Source of the DNA: Trichaptum fuscoviolaceum
Lineage: Eukaryota; Basidiomycota; Agaricomycetes; Hymenochaetales; Trichaptaceae
NCBI GenBank assembly: GCA_910574455.1
Contig: CAJSYZ010000001.1
Coordinates: 1,153,599 to 1,217,598 of the forward strand
Length of the DNA stretch: 64,000 nucleotides
Direction of reading: 5' to 3'
Every line of letters begins with the position of its first letter. Position 1 is the stretch's first letter. The notes beneath the pieces are model-generated. The model searched no databases. It had not been told where the DNA came from and saw only the letters and a list, made by a program, of their open reading frames with translations. Below are positions 1 through 11,995 of the stretch, in pieces. The position numbers and the translations under genes are program-made.

Positions 1-1639
1 ATATTGAGCTTGTACAAATTTCACGCACATGACAACCGTATCGTTTCCCAGCGTGACGTTGTGTTGTAGCACTATCTCTACACACAAAGGTAAACGCAAT
101 GCTCAAAATGATGCACGTCCACTTACCTTCCCAGACAACCGGCGTTTTCCCACCTTCACGCAACGCACCATGTATAATTTGCAGGAATGTACTGAGCGCT
201 TCTTCGAGCGTCTGTCCACTGGTTTGTAGATCTGCCTGTGTCTGAGGGTCCTGGACGTAACACTCTTCGTTAAGCTCGTCTCCACCAGTGCTCACGAGAC
301 TGGACGGAAACTGCTTCGCGATCGAGCTGAACAGCGACGCTGTAAAGTTTCTGGTGGAAGGTGTAGCGAGGCGCAGCTGGCCTGATGGCGGCTCTGATTG
401 TTAGGACGAAAAGGTTCAGCTTTTCGAGGAATAACGCCCTGATAGCTAGAAAACAAGTACCTGCTGCGAATGTTGACCAAGGTGAAGCGGCATAGCAGGC
501 GATATGTTCTGGTCGGGCATGGACGATGGATCCAGAGTGGCCAGGTGTGTCGATTTCCTGCACATTGGCCATCAGTCATTCCAACCCCAAAAGAAGCAAA
601 GGATAGCGTACTATGAGAACGTCTATTCCCCTCTTTTTCCCCAAGTTTTCAGCAGTGCGGTTAAAAATCCCACCCATTTTCAAGAGGTTCGGTGACGTAC
701 CTCTCCCGCATACGAGATGATGTCTGACACATCGGTCAAGCTATAAATCGACGAATTCGAGTAGGCACCGGCCTTTGAAACGTCAGAGAAACCGGGGATC
801 TCGATGGGAAAGCTTTGACTATCCGTCACATGCCAGTGGAACGTGTTGATCTGCATAGTAATGAAGTTAGCCACAGCTAAGCACCAAGAGTAGAAGAGAT
901 GTTGACCTTGACCCAGCTCATAGCATCAAGCGTTCGCTTGATGTCCGGTACAGAGAAGCTTAATTACAGTGAGTAAAGTTTATTTAGGTGGAAGCGCGGT
1001 GCGCACAAATTACGTGCTGTGTCGAGCATGAAACCACGGTACGGCTACTCAGAAGGTTCAGATGTATGTAAGAACAACGAAGATGACTTTTTGGAAACGC
1101 ACAAATGAGGGTGCATCTTCAATATCCACCGGTGTTTCCAGGCTGTAAGAGTCGCCGTCAACGTAGTACCACAATTGACTAAAAGTGGTCAGTCCCCTAA
1201 AAAGACCAAGCGTGGTGTTGGCCTTCAAGATTGCGCTCGAACCATCTGATGGAATTTGGAGAGCATAACTCTCATCGCGCTCTTCCAGCGGTTTTTGGAC
1301 CTCCTTCGTGATGCTTTCCGCGGGTGCTCTCTTGCTCGATCCCGAAAGAGACAAAGTCAAACTCTTCAGCTCTTTCGCTGCCTTGACAACAGAAGCTTCA
1401 GAAACCCCACGCCCGACGACAAGTCTCTGCAATTTATCATCGCGTAAAAATGACTCAGTTCGGCTTATCGCAGATATAAGGTCCGACGGCGGAGTGGGGA
1501 AAGACGGGGAGATAGAGAAGCCAGCAGACAAACGCAAAGCACTTGTACCTGTCCTCAGCGCCCGTGGCTGTGGCCAAAGGGCGATCACGGCGGTGGTGAG
1601 AACAGCTAAGTAAATAAGCGGACCCAAAAGGCACTTCAT
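1..1639 (-). CDS. Secreted beta-N-acetylhexosaminidase (GH20), N-terminal part; gene runs off the left edge
   Basis: Likely removes terminal N-acetylglucosamine from chitin oligomers outside the cell or in the wall. Exons, in order: 1103-1639, 1007-1044, 907-958, 701-850, 612-632, 461-557, 127-381 and 29-77; the last ends at a GT donor, so the 3' part lies outside the window. The start at 1639 opens a hydrophobic signal peptide (MKCLLGPLIYLAVLTTAVIA). A GH20 N-terminal domain follows, then the family signatures RGFMLDTARNFF, FHWHVTDSQSFP, EIDTPGHSGS and the catalytic Asp-Glu pair in STGGDELNEE. About 400 residues are visible of the usual 530-570. Exon 5 is only 21 bases, but it restores the expected GID-V-L-I segment. 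The family call is firm; the substrate is inferred from the family. Confidence 0.93.
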
Positions 1640-2419
1640 GACAAGCGGATAACGGGCAGTAAAGGCAAGTCAGAGAACGGATTGCGACGTAGCTTTAAGG
1701 AGATGCGAAGGCGCCCAAGAAGCAAGGATCCTCAATCATATGATTAGCCGAGCGCGAGGTGTTCATCAATGTGAGGCTTCGATTGACGGCCATACTGAAG
1801 AGTCCTTCGAATTTCTCAACGAAGAGACCAAAAGAGCCCTATTCGAAGCGCAAGTGAGTTTTTGTTAGAGTCTTCGAAAGTGTAAAGTTGATCATAAGAC
1901 CCGAGGCACTGGCTTTTTCCACGTCATCGAGACAGCGAGTTCAGACTGCACAGAGTAGCCAGAAATAATAGGCTGATAATATATGCTTCAGAATTGTCAT
2001 AGAAAGCAAGGTCACCGCGAGTTGTGGTCATGGCCATGGTAAGAGGCTATACTGAAGAGCAACTGGGTTCGTTGAGTGGAACGCACAAACAAACACACTA
2101 CTAGTAAATCAAGCATAAACACTGGCAAGCTCATTATGTAATTATATATTACATTGATGCTACAAACGGGGTCCTTAGTATCAGTGCCAGTGGAGAACTT
2201 GAAGACCCCGGCACATCATTTTCTTCCGTCTTCCACAAGAAGATTTTTTTGGCTGAGATGCCGGCGGATAGAGCGGCCCGCTCCCCCCTGCAGACCATGG
2301 TCTTAATGCTTTAAAACCCCCTGACGCTCCAGTTATAAAGGTCTTATCTGTACTTCCTCTACCATCCAAATCTATTCCCTTCTTACCTTCGTATATCTAC
2401 AGTACATTGCCTCAACGAG
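1640..2419. other. Divergent intergenic region between the hexosaminidase and the alcohol dehydrogenase
   Basis: It holds the promoters of the two flanking genes. I see no convincing open reading frame or repeat in it. A TATA-like box for the dehydrogenase is listed separately. Confidence 0.6.
2333..2340 (+). promoter_or_regulatory. TATA-like box of the alcohol dehydrogenase
   Basis: TTATAAAG lies about 85 bases before the chosen ATG at 2420, a usual distance for a fungal TATA promoter with a short leader. Confidence 0.5.
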
Positions 2420-3953
2420 ATGGCACAAAAGACATTCAAAGGCTACGCCGTCACTGGTGAGTTGTCTGAGACACTGTGCAGAGCTTGTATGCTGAATGAT
2501 TGTCGTGACAGATGCGGAGAAGTGGAAGGAGTTCAGTATTGTTGAGTACCCTTCCAAGACCTGGGAGGAGACCGACGTTGAGATTGCTATCACGCATTGC
2601 GGGTGTGTTACTCATGTCTGGATTCCGCCGTAATGGATGCTAAATGCTACTCCAGTGTCTGTGGCTCGGACCTGCATACGATCAGCGGAGGCTGGGGTAA
2701 GATTGAGGTACCCTTTGTCACCGGGTAAGACTCCCCCCCACAGCCTCTCATTCAGAGCAGTAGCTGACGTGTTTACAATCCCTCCGTCGCGCCCTTCCGT
2801 TTCTCCGCTATCTCTCCATTCTCGACTTCTTCGCAACGGCGCGGACTTTATTGGATGCGGAACCCAATCCAGTCACGAGATCGCTGGCACGGCAGTACGT
2901 GTCGGTTCCAAGGTCAAGGGCATTAAAGTCGGCGACCGCGTAGGCGTCGGTGCACAATGCGCATCATGCTACGAATGCAACCTCTGCAAGAATGACAACG
3001 AATGCTACTGTCCAAAACAGATTGATACTTATGTGCGTGTACCACTGGAATTGGACAGAATCAATGCACTCACCGGTGTCTCGTTTCAGGGCGCGAAACA
3101 TCCTGACGGCGTCCGGACACAGGGCGGATACTCTACTGGAGTCATCGTCAATGAATTGTTCTGCTTCCCCATTCCCGACGGTGTCACGTCCGCGGACGCT
3201 TGCTCTATGCTATGCGGAGGACTGACGGTCTTTTCGCCTCTCGTCCGGAACGGAGCCGGCCCGGGCGTGAAGGTCGGTGTTATTGGTATCGGTGGATTGG
3301 TAAGCATATTTTATACTTTATTCTCGGCCGGTGCCTGAAGCAAAATCCCAACCCATAGGGTCACTATGCCCTGCTCTTCGCCAAAGCACTTGGATGTGAG
3401 GTATATGCATTCTCACACAGTTCCTCAAAGGAAGAGGACTGTAAGAAGATGGGAGTCGACCACTACGTGCTCGACACGCCTGGCTTCCAAGAGGCACACA
3501 AGCTCTCACTCGATATTATCATCTCAACCCGTGATGCTGCTCATGGTTTCCCCCTGAAAGAATACCTATCGTAAGTTTTGTCGTCAATCTCTTAATGAAT
3601 AACTATTATAAATTGGACTTCAGTATGCTTAATGTCCACGGCAAATTCATCTGTGTCGGCCTGCCAGATAACGAGCTTCCTCCGATCGATAGCTTCGTTT
3701 TCCTCAAGAACGGATGTTTCTTCGGCGGGTCGCATCTAGGATCGAAAAAGGAGTGTCTCCAGATGCTCCAGCTTGCCGCAGACAAGCAGATCAAACCATG
3801 GTTAGTGAATCAGAAAACCAGGCCGGGTATCTAATCTGACGTTTCACGAACAGGATTGAAGTTTTGCCAATGAAGGACTGCAGAAAGGCAATCGAAGGAG
3901 TGGAAGCTGGCAAAGCACGCTACAGATACGTCCTCACGCAGGACCTTGCATAA
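2420..3953 (+). CDS. Zinc-dependent alcohol dehydrogenase (cinnamyl-alcohol/ADH6-type, medium-chain family)
   Basis: Probably an NADP(H)-linked cytosolic reductase of aromatic or aliphatic aldehydes. Eight exons: 2420-2456, 2512-2602, 2656-2724, 2873-3032, 3090-3299, 3359-3570, 3624-3800, 3854-3953; 351 residues, the normal family size. Visible motifs are the catalytic-zinc segment HCGVCGSDLHT followed by GHEIAGT, the structural-zinc cysteines in CASCYECNLCKNDNECYC, and a Rossmann turn GIGGLGHYA. The order and spacing match the CAD/YahK/ADH6 branch. Aldehyde detoxification or lignin-fragment metabolism is an inference from the family. The frame stays open through all seven introns, and no key residue is missing. 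Confidence 0.95.
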
Positions 3954-4248
3954 TTTTTGTGATTTTACATTTTGATTATCTGCATGGGGAGTTTGTGACG
4001 CACTGTAATAAAGTAGTTGGCAATAAAGCAAGTATCTGAAAGCTTCGATCACAGGGACTCAGTCAATGCTGCTCTGACACGAATTGATAGCCGTCGGTAA
4101 TCAGGGAGGCTGTGCTGAAGTGGCGATGCACGTTAATCTTGGCCTTCGTGACGCGAACTAAGCGGCACGGTACCTCACAGCGACCTCCCCTTACATCTTA
4201 CCACCATCTCCTTCTTCAGTCTTCCCTCTTGGTAAATCTTGATTCGTG

Positions 4249-5949
4249 ATGGCGAGTGCCGCACATCCTGCACACGCAGCGGAGGGCTTCCTCCTCCTTT
4301 CACTTCGCAACGTCGAAGCTTTGCTGCCAGGCTCGCTTACACCCATCGTCGACGAACTCGCGCTGGAATGTGTTACCATTCCTCTGTCAACGCAAGGTTC
4401 GTCTGGGACATCAGACGGCGAAAGAGATGTCTGGCTTGTTATTCGTGTCGGGTCCTTTGAGGTGCCCATCGCACCGACGCAGGTCGTACGACACTCTCGT
4501 CACAACCGGACTTTCGTCTTCGACAACTCGGCTCACAGTCCGGATGCTAGTTCTGACGCGAATTGGATTATTCGACTCCCACAGCCGAACAGTCCTACGG
4601 AGGAAGAAGATGAGGAGACTTTTGAGGTAATTCTGGGACAATACGCGGCAGTCGAGGACATCGCAGATTCCCCTCCGCCGGCCTATGCCGATGATTACAC
4701 CGCCTCTCCTTCGTCGTATACTCAGGGCAAGCGCCCCGTACCTCCCCCACCTTCTACTTCTGCAGCTGGACCCAGCATTCCTGGAAAAGTGCCTCCTCCG
4801 CCTCTTCCCCCTCGTGTACTCGCGGAGAAACAAGACCCAGACGCTGATCTAAAAGGCCGGCTTGTGCTTGTTGACGAAGAGGATGGCGAGATCGTTGGTA
4901 CACTGGGAGAGCAGTTCCACATTCGTGAAGACAAAAGTCTACATGCTAAAGGACATGAGAAAGATCCTGTCGTTGTCGATCTTCCTGATGAAGGGCTTGA
5001 GCCTGGAAAAACACCCGAAGTCTACATTCAAGTGGTCCCGTACGAACAGCAGGACTTATTAATGAAAACTGCTTCATTGATCAGGTTAGACTTCACACAT
5101 CTGTCTATTTCTTCCAAGCTCTGAACATCTGTACCGCAGCCGAGGTCTCGTACTCGCAACCGACACGCTCTCTTCCGGGATGTCCTACGCGTCTTCCTAC
5201 TACATCGCACACAGCAAGCCCAATCCAGAGCCTCTTGTCTTCTCAGAGCAAACACGAGGTCGAGTTAGGCGTGTACACAAGATTTCCGGACAGGCTGTAA
5301 CCGTCACTGCGAAGACGACTGGCCTCATCCACGAAGCGATACAACGAGCCGTAGGATATGTCGCTGGAAGTGGGAAGGGTAAGAGCCGGCCGACTACACC
5401 GGTACCGGGCGTAGGTCCTGGCACTCCCGGAACGTACCGTGCACCAGCGCAAGGCTTTCTTGCTCCACCCGGAGCTACGCCTGGCCCTGCACCCAATGTC
5501 CCGCCACCACTTCCTGCACGCGTGCCTCTGAAGAACCGCATCCTTCTATCTACGGATCTGCTAATCACGACTGTCGAAAACTCAGCCAAGCAAATTATTG
5601 AACATGGCTCACAGAGACTGAGCGAAGCACTCGAGCACAAGTGAGTTATCGTATTATCATTGTGACCCACATGATCCGCTGAATCTGACTTCTGTTGCAT
5701 TTTCGCAGATATGGAAAAGACATGGGTGAAGCATCTCTTCTGATGGGGCATACAGTCCGGAATGTTGGTGTAGTATATATTGATGCTCGCGGAGTCGGTC
5801 GACGTGCACTATTGAAAAGTGCCGGGAAGTCGTTCGTGCGTGCGAAGTTGGGCACACGGGAGGTCGTGCTTGGCGTTGATGAGAATGGGCATGGTCCAGC
5901 GGGGACACTGACAGTACAGGAAGCACCAGGAGGACCGTCCAAGAGTTAA
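4249..5949 (+). CDS. Senescence/spartin-associated domain protein
   Basis: Three exons (4249-5084, 5140-5640, 5709-5949) give 525 residues. The first ATG of the frame is used. The N-terminal half is a variable region ending in a proline-rich stretch (about residues 140-190). The C-terminal half is the senescence domain: SSGMSYASSYYIAHSKP, RVRRVHKISGQAV, LLITTVENSAKQIIEHGSQ and the end motif GVVYIDARGVGRRALLKSAG. Plant ERD7/senescence and animal spartin proteins share this domain and act on lipid droplets and membranes; that role here is inference. Proline/glycine-rich linkers also split the domain around residues 345-385. It is convergent with the regulator on the other strand, leaving about 250 bases between their stops. 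Confidence 0.88.
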
Positions 5950-6198
5950 ATCTGAACATTACTGGCATCGACTTGATATACCATCGCATCGTACATTTTG
6001 ACAATTGTATAATTACCATACTGCACAACTTACATCAAACAACAATTTTTGTAACAGGAAATGAACAAACAATCCAAGTACATACAATAGTCATCAATCC
6101 CTTTCCTTTCGCAAATACATATGAAGACTATAAGAGATAGTTTGCCTTAGTAGAATGTGACATTCCGTACAATTGGACGGTGACTCCCAAATCAATGA

Positions 6199-9100
6199 TC
6201 AAAATTTCCAACCACCAAAGAACTGCGCACGAACGGCCTCGATGTAGGGGTTCCAATCATCAACCGCCATATTGTCTTGACCGTCCGGGAAGGCCTGCCC
6301 TTGCGTACTGCTCGAAAACACTGAATCCAAAAATGCCTCAGGCTCCAGATTTGCGAACGTTCCATCCTCAACGGCAGTAGCCAACGACGTTGCCGTCACA
6401 CCTTGAGACTGCTGTTGCTGTTGCATCATACCAGCTGCGTCCATAAGGGCTGTCCAGTCAAGCGTCTCCGAGTTCTCCGTAGCATCGTTAGGTGGCGCGG
6501 AGCTAGAAGATAATTGGTGAGATGGGAATGACGCGGGCAAACTTCCTTGAGCCGCTGGAGGGGAGACCGATGCTGAACCAGACGATCCGCTCGTCGAGGA
6601 ATCATAGTTGCGCTTCTGAGATACTAGGCGAGAATCTCCCCGTAATATAGCTAGCTCATCATCTTCATTCAGTTCGATTTTTATACCTGGGTCTGAACCA
6701 GAGGACCGGATATGATTTGGAGAAGGGTGTCGCGCTTCGAACATAGCTTTTTGTGCCCGCTCTCTGAGGCGGTAGAGGACAGGCTACAAAATCCAGGTCT
6801 CTCTGAGCATGCTTGACAAGTTCGAAAAACAGTAAAAGTACTGACAAGTCCATTCCTCACGACAGGGTGTACTTTCGCCTTCTCAAACGCATCTATCGTT
6901 AATTCAAGTATCTTGTATGCGGGTGGTGCCAAACCAAAGGCCGGGCATCGATGGGCTATGGATCCGCATACAATCTACAGATGACGTTAGCGTAAACATT
7001 CCGCGGACCTTCAGATCATGTATACGCACAGCAGCAGCCAACATATGAGACCAGTAAGGCCATATACGAAGCAATACGGGAAGTATGAAATCGATATAGT
7101 CGTAGAGAATTTTGAGCACATCATCTGCGGCCTCAAATGCGCCTACGAAGGAAGCGGCAAATGGACTAGCCATGGGATTCTGTGGATAGTCGATTATTGC
7201 TCTGGCAAAGAAGTTGCGATGTATGCATAACAGTACTGTAATAAGGGTGTACAAACTTTCAGTGACGCATGCTTTGCAGATATCGGCACTTACACATATC
7301 ACAATAGACACGGATGAGAATATGATTTACCGTCGCCACCGGATCCGTCATCATCACGAGAGGATCAATTGTATCCACCCGATCGTTTCTTTCGCTACGC
7401 AACTTGTTGATTGTTCGATCGAATTCAACGACTTCGTAATATTTAACTGGGGTAGCGTTTCCACAAAAGCGATCTGTGACCGGGGCTAAACATCTTCGTA
7501 GAAATTCATACTTCCATGATTTTACTTCAACAAGTCAGACTAGCATCAAAGGAAGTTCGAGGGTATGTATTGCTTACATGTTGTTAGGCCCTCTGCGGTT
7601 GGGTCGGCGGAGACAGGGAGGGATTTAACATCGACTGAGCGCGGGGAAAACGTTGGCGTTCGTCCACACGCCAAAGACTTTATTGCATAATTTCAGTAAT
7701 CGCAGGCTTAACTGAGAACAACAGACACGGACGGACCTGCCAACTGTCAAGTAGATATATTTCCCAGAAGACGGCTCTTCGACGATCTTGTACCTCCTTT
7801 TCCAAGTTCCATCTACCAGGATCTCGATCTGTAAGAGGGTAAATTACAGTTATCGCGAAATGAATGAACTTCAATTACGTAGACCGATCTGAGGAATATT
7901 TGGAGGTCATAATTAAAATCATATACACGATTAAGGCATTGCGTCTACTCACACTAGTGGCTATCCCCGAAGCGAAAGAAATCAGTTTCCACGCTTCCTC
8001 CATGTTGCTACGTCGGAATGAGAAGAAGTCGTAAAGGCCCATTAAGATCATAGTTTGCACCGTGACGAGAGAAGCACTGGCGAAGACGGAGCGCAAACCA
8101 AGTGCCGCTCTGGCAAGATGGAAATACTCTAGACCTTCTTGGTTATCAGGTAGTTGTGTCAGATCTCCCGCCGCGCCGCAAGCAAATACGATCAGCAGTA
8201 GTGCAAGATCATGCGCATCGGGTCTGAGTTCTGTGCCATCGGGCGCAAGCTTTGTCTTGCGCTTGTAGATGACAGGAAGGAGCTCCTGAGTGATTTGAGT
8301 GCGCTCGATCATGGTGATAAACCAAGAGAGATTCCCGAGGTAAGCTTCACATAACGCTGTTGCACGCTCGTAAGATGGCAAATGACTTTCAATCAGGGCA
8401 CGAAACTCGTCCGGTGAGGAGAAAGATGGGGAAAAGGGACACCTCCGACTGGCATGGGCAAGGTCAGGTGGCAAATGATGAGGCACGTCATCCTCATCGT
8501 GGCATGATAGTTCATTCTATATTGAGTTTTATTAGCGACCGATCACAGAGTTTTACTGCTTAATATACCACAAGGAATGTCTGCGAGTATAAAATCAGTT
8601 GTGGTTGTATGTTCATTTACATGTGAGGACACACCTCAGGTGCAGCAGAAGGGCCGAGGAAACGGGATTCACCGCCATCTGCAAGGGTCAAAGTACCGAG
8701 TGTATCTACCAGATCACTCGGAACGTCCGGCCTCGTGTTCGTATCGTCATGTCCGATCGCCTCAGAACTTAATGGCGGAGCATCTGATGTAGCTTCGTAG
8801 GAAGAACTCGAGCTACTTGAAGTCGCTCGACGTAAAGCCTCTTCCAGATGCCGAACTTTCTCGATCATCTCATTCAATTTCGCCTGCAATTCTATGACAT
8901 TTGCAGATGGGCTGGAGCCATGAGCCACCGTCAGTCCTGATCTAACCAACCTTATAATGACGCTCACTTTGCTGGACGGGTTTCGGGGGGATGGCCTGGA
9001 GTCTAAATCAGTAAAATGTATTGGAGAAGACGAAGAATGAATTACCATTTGGACAGAGATCCTCGCAGTGTCGTCTCACGCAGGACGAGCAAGGAACCTA

Positions 9101-9380
9101 AACAAAGCAAAAATTGGTCAAGAACTCAGGATAAGCCCTTCGGCAGGCCGTGGCATTCCATTATATGGGTATTTAGAACGACTGTCTTGCCTTTCGGTCG
9201 CATCTTAGCTTCAACCTGCAACATATGAGGTATGAGACCACTTTCCACCTAACATATGAAGTAATGGCACCTCCTGCATTCAACACATGATATCTCTCCC
9301 CTTGCCCTTCGTATCTCTTTCTCTCGCTGAAGAACCTCCTGCAAGTCTTGGTTATTGACATCGGTGGCTGGTCCGGGCAT
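6199..9380 (-). CDS. Zn2Cys6 fungal-specific transcription factor (Fungal_trans domain)
   Basis: Nuclear DNA-binding regulator of 824 residues. Thirteen exons: 9271-9380, 9191-9215, 9046-9097, 8635-9002, 8569-8580, 7953-8516, 7879-7888, 7737-7828, 7578-7677, 7303-7524, 7030-7235, 6846-6974, 6199-6783. The zinc cluster, built from three exons, has the spacing C-x2-C-x6-C-x5-C-x2-C-x8-C (CVEC, LKLRC, VPCSSC). A coiled coil (about 85-115) and the middle homology region follow; IGLHRDPGRWNLE and DRRRAVFWEIYLLDSWQ are typical of Fungal_trans. Exons of 12 and 10 bases are needed to keep family sequence, and the second intron appears to use a GC donor. In exon 8635-9002, bases near 8913-8967 could be an intron, but removing them breaks the frame. 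The C-terminus is Ser- and Gln-rich. It is divergent from the lyase gene; control of that gene is only a guess. Confidence 0.9.
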
Positions 9381-10081
9381 GGTTGCTGTGTCGGAGTCAG
9401 TTCCGTTCAAGTCCTGGTCAGACCGTGGGAGTGTCCGATATCCTATCAACTACAACATGGTCAGTCCTTCCCTTTCTCTCTTCTCCGTTAGATATTCATC
9501 CTTCACTCACAAATCTCAGATTTCGTCCAGCAGCTCAAGAGTTGTATCTCTAGTAACGATGTTGAGACGTTGCTGGGGCTAGAGGATATCGATAACAACG
9601 GCTTTAAACGGCGACCGTGGCCTAACGGCCTCAGGCTATTTCAATGCCTGCGATGGATGACGATATGTTATGCACTTGCTCGTTGCTTGTGAGTTTGTTG
9701 AGCCTACTAGTATTGAAGCTGACGTTGAGAGATATAGAGAAGTGGTTGTCGCTTAAGTTGCACCCCGCAGTCGTATACTGTAAACGCCCAGTTGGATTAG
9801 GTTTGATCTGATTCATCAATTTACCGAAAACGACTTGACTCCTTTACCGCCGCAGCTTGTCATTACCAACAATTTCTCTACCTTGTCAAGTATTTCATAT
9901 CAACCCGAGGGTCTCAGAGAGGGTCTAGTCTTTTAGTCTGGTCTAATACAGCTTCAGGCCTGGTTGGAATATTGGTTTACTTCAAGACCGGACTACACTT
10001 AGCTTGTCTCAGCTCATAATTCAGTATATAACCAGAACACATCCCACAGACTCTATTCGACCTCTCGTCCGCTGACGCTTC
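9381..10081. other. Divergent promoter region of the regulator and the PL14 lyase
   Basis: About 700 bases with no supported gene. TATATA at 10025-10030 lies about 55 bases before the lyase ATG and is the likely TATA element of that gene. Confidence 0.55.
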
Positions 10082-11905
10082 ATGACGGACCTACTGGCTT
10101 TTGTTCTGCTCTGCTGCTCCCTGGTAACCTTATCTGCTTGCTCGCCGTTGGAGCACGTTCGAGCTCGACAGTTGCAAATAGCTTGGGTGACCGATTCGAC
10201 TACGGTACTCGACGAGACAACTGTAACAGAAATACAGACATCGACAGTGGATGCTAGTACTGGATCAACAGATGATGGGAACGCTGCCGTTGTGACACCT
10301 TTCTTGATGCAGCCTCCTCCTATTCCTGTTCTTCCATCTTCGTTGGATACCATGTCTGCATCTGTTGTTACAGACACAGATACGGTATCAGACATAGTTA
10401 CTTCTATTGTATCTGCAAGCCCAGTGACTGTGACACTCTCCGCGTCTCCTACAACAATAACGGCAACTGTGACGGTATCTGACGTTTCGAATCCTAGTAC
10501 TTGGGCTGCGCCTGCGCAGTTTACGGATCTCAACTCCTTCAAGGTCATGCACTTCGCTTGCGGTCAAGATAACCTTCAAATCGTGGGGAACGTTCCTCCC
10601 GATGAACCAGATGTCAACCTGGCGGTCAACTTAGGCGCCGTAGCTGCAGCACTCAACTCCAGCTTGCCTGATGGCGCACCCCTCAATGCCTCATCGGCTG
10701 TTCTTCAACTATACTACCCAACAAATTCTATCAACCCTGAAAATTCGCCTCAAGGTGGAGCTGACTTTTATGCCACGCCCTTGGATCTTTCGAGTGCTTC
10801 CAATGTTACGATGGAATATAGTGTCTACTTTCCTGTGGACTTCCAGTGGGCACTGGGGGGTAAACTACCTGGCTTATACGGAGGACATATGACATGTTCG
10901 GGAGGAGACGACGCGAAGTCTTGTTTTAGTACGAGGATGATGTGGAGGACTGACGGGGCCGGGGAGCTCTATCTGGTACGTAAATCAAACATCCGAATAC
11001 CAAGCGATTTCTGACTTGTCCTCAGTACGCACCCAAGGATAAGCAAACCGATTCCCTTTGTCACGCACCTCCTAAGTCAGTGTGCGATGCTGCTTACGGT
11101 CTCTCAGTTGGGCGGGGCTCCTTCAACTTCACCCCGGGAGGCTGGACAAATGTCAGACAAACTATCGTTCTTAACACACCTGGTGAACAGGATGGCGGTT
11201 TCCGCTTGGAGGTGAACGGGCAATTCATCATGGACCGAACGGATGTCTTCTATCGCGACGTGCCTCCGCCGACGCCTACGACAACGGATGACGGATCTTC
11301 GACCGATGGCACTGCGCCAACGAGTACTGGATCATCTGGCGATGGTAGTGACTCTGACGACGGGGGGCTACTCTCACCTATCCTCGGTACGGGCGGCATA
11401 CTAGGACCCTTGGGCTTGGGCAACATCACTCGAAACCACAAAGATTTCAACTACCCTATGGACGAGCGCCCTCCGCTTCTCCCTACGCCCATGCCATTCC
11501 CTGATCTATCTGTCACAGACGACGCGGCTGCGGCACTCATCTATAACATGACGAACAACTTGTACACAACGTCTGAGACGTCAGATTCTGCCCCCGTAGC
11601 TACAATCACTGAGGTACACCAACCCACTATCACTATATCGTCCTTCATATTCCCTTCGCCGTCTACTGGTGCCCAAAAGGACCAAGATGCGCAAGATCCA
11701 AACACACCGACTCAGGACCTCGATACCCCGAAGCCCATTGGCTTCTCAGGACTGTTTTTCAGGTAATGTTCGACGTCTTTCGCCACTTTTGTCATTACTG
11801 ACACAAGTCCGCAGTACCTTCTTTGGTGGCAGCTCACCCGAATACGCAAGTCCGTCTGATCAATATGCTTGGTTCAAAGACTTTTCTATCACGGTTAACG
11901 CTTAA
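10082..11905 (+). CDS. Secreted polysaccharide lyase family 14-like protein with a low-complexity insertion
   Basis: Exons 10082-10975, 11026-11762 and 11815-11905 encode 573 residues. The start opens a signal peptide (LLAFVLLCCSLVTLSACS). Residues about 30-140 form a Ser/Thr/Val-rich linker that may be O-glycosylated. The PL14 jelly roll then shows EYSVYFPVDFQWALGGKLPG, LYGG and a cysteine pair (CSGGDDAKSC); it ends with FFSTFFGGSSPEY and YAWFKDFSI. Fungal PL14 enzymes cleave glucuronans or alginate-like polyuronates; the exact substrate is unknown here. Odd: between VFYRD (about 378) and GFSGLFF (about 537) a Thr/Ser/Pro/Asp-rich insertion of roughly 155 residues interrupts the catalytic fold. 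The frame is open throughout, so the insertion is part of the gene. Confidence 0.87.
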
Positions 11906-11995
11906 TCTTTCAACTCGATCTAAGTCTATATTGTTATGTAATTTAATTTATATTTGAAACATTCTAACCTATTTTATCCATCAATTCCAACTTGT

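Noticed and set aside
4411..4833. Long antisense frame under the senescence-domain gene
   Set aside because: Arg-rich shadow of the Pro/Ser-rich sense strand; no support of its own. The same applies to antisense frames under the Rap1-like, lyase and Ssz1 genes.
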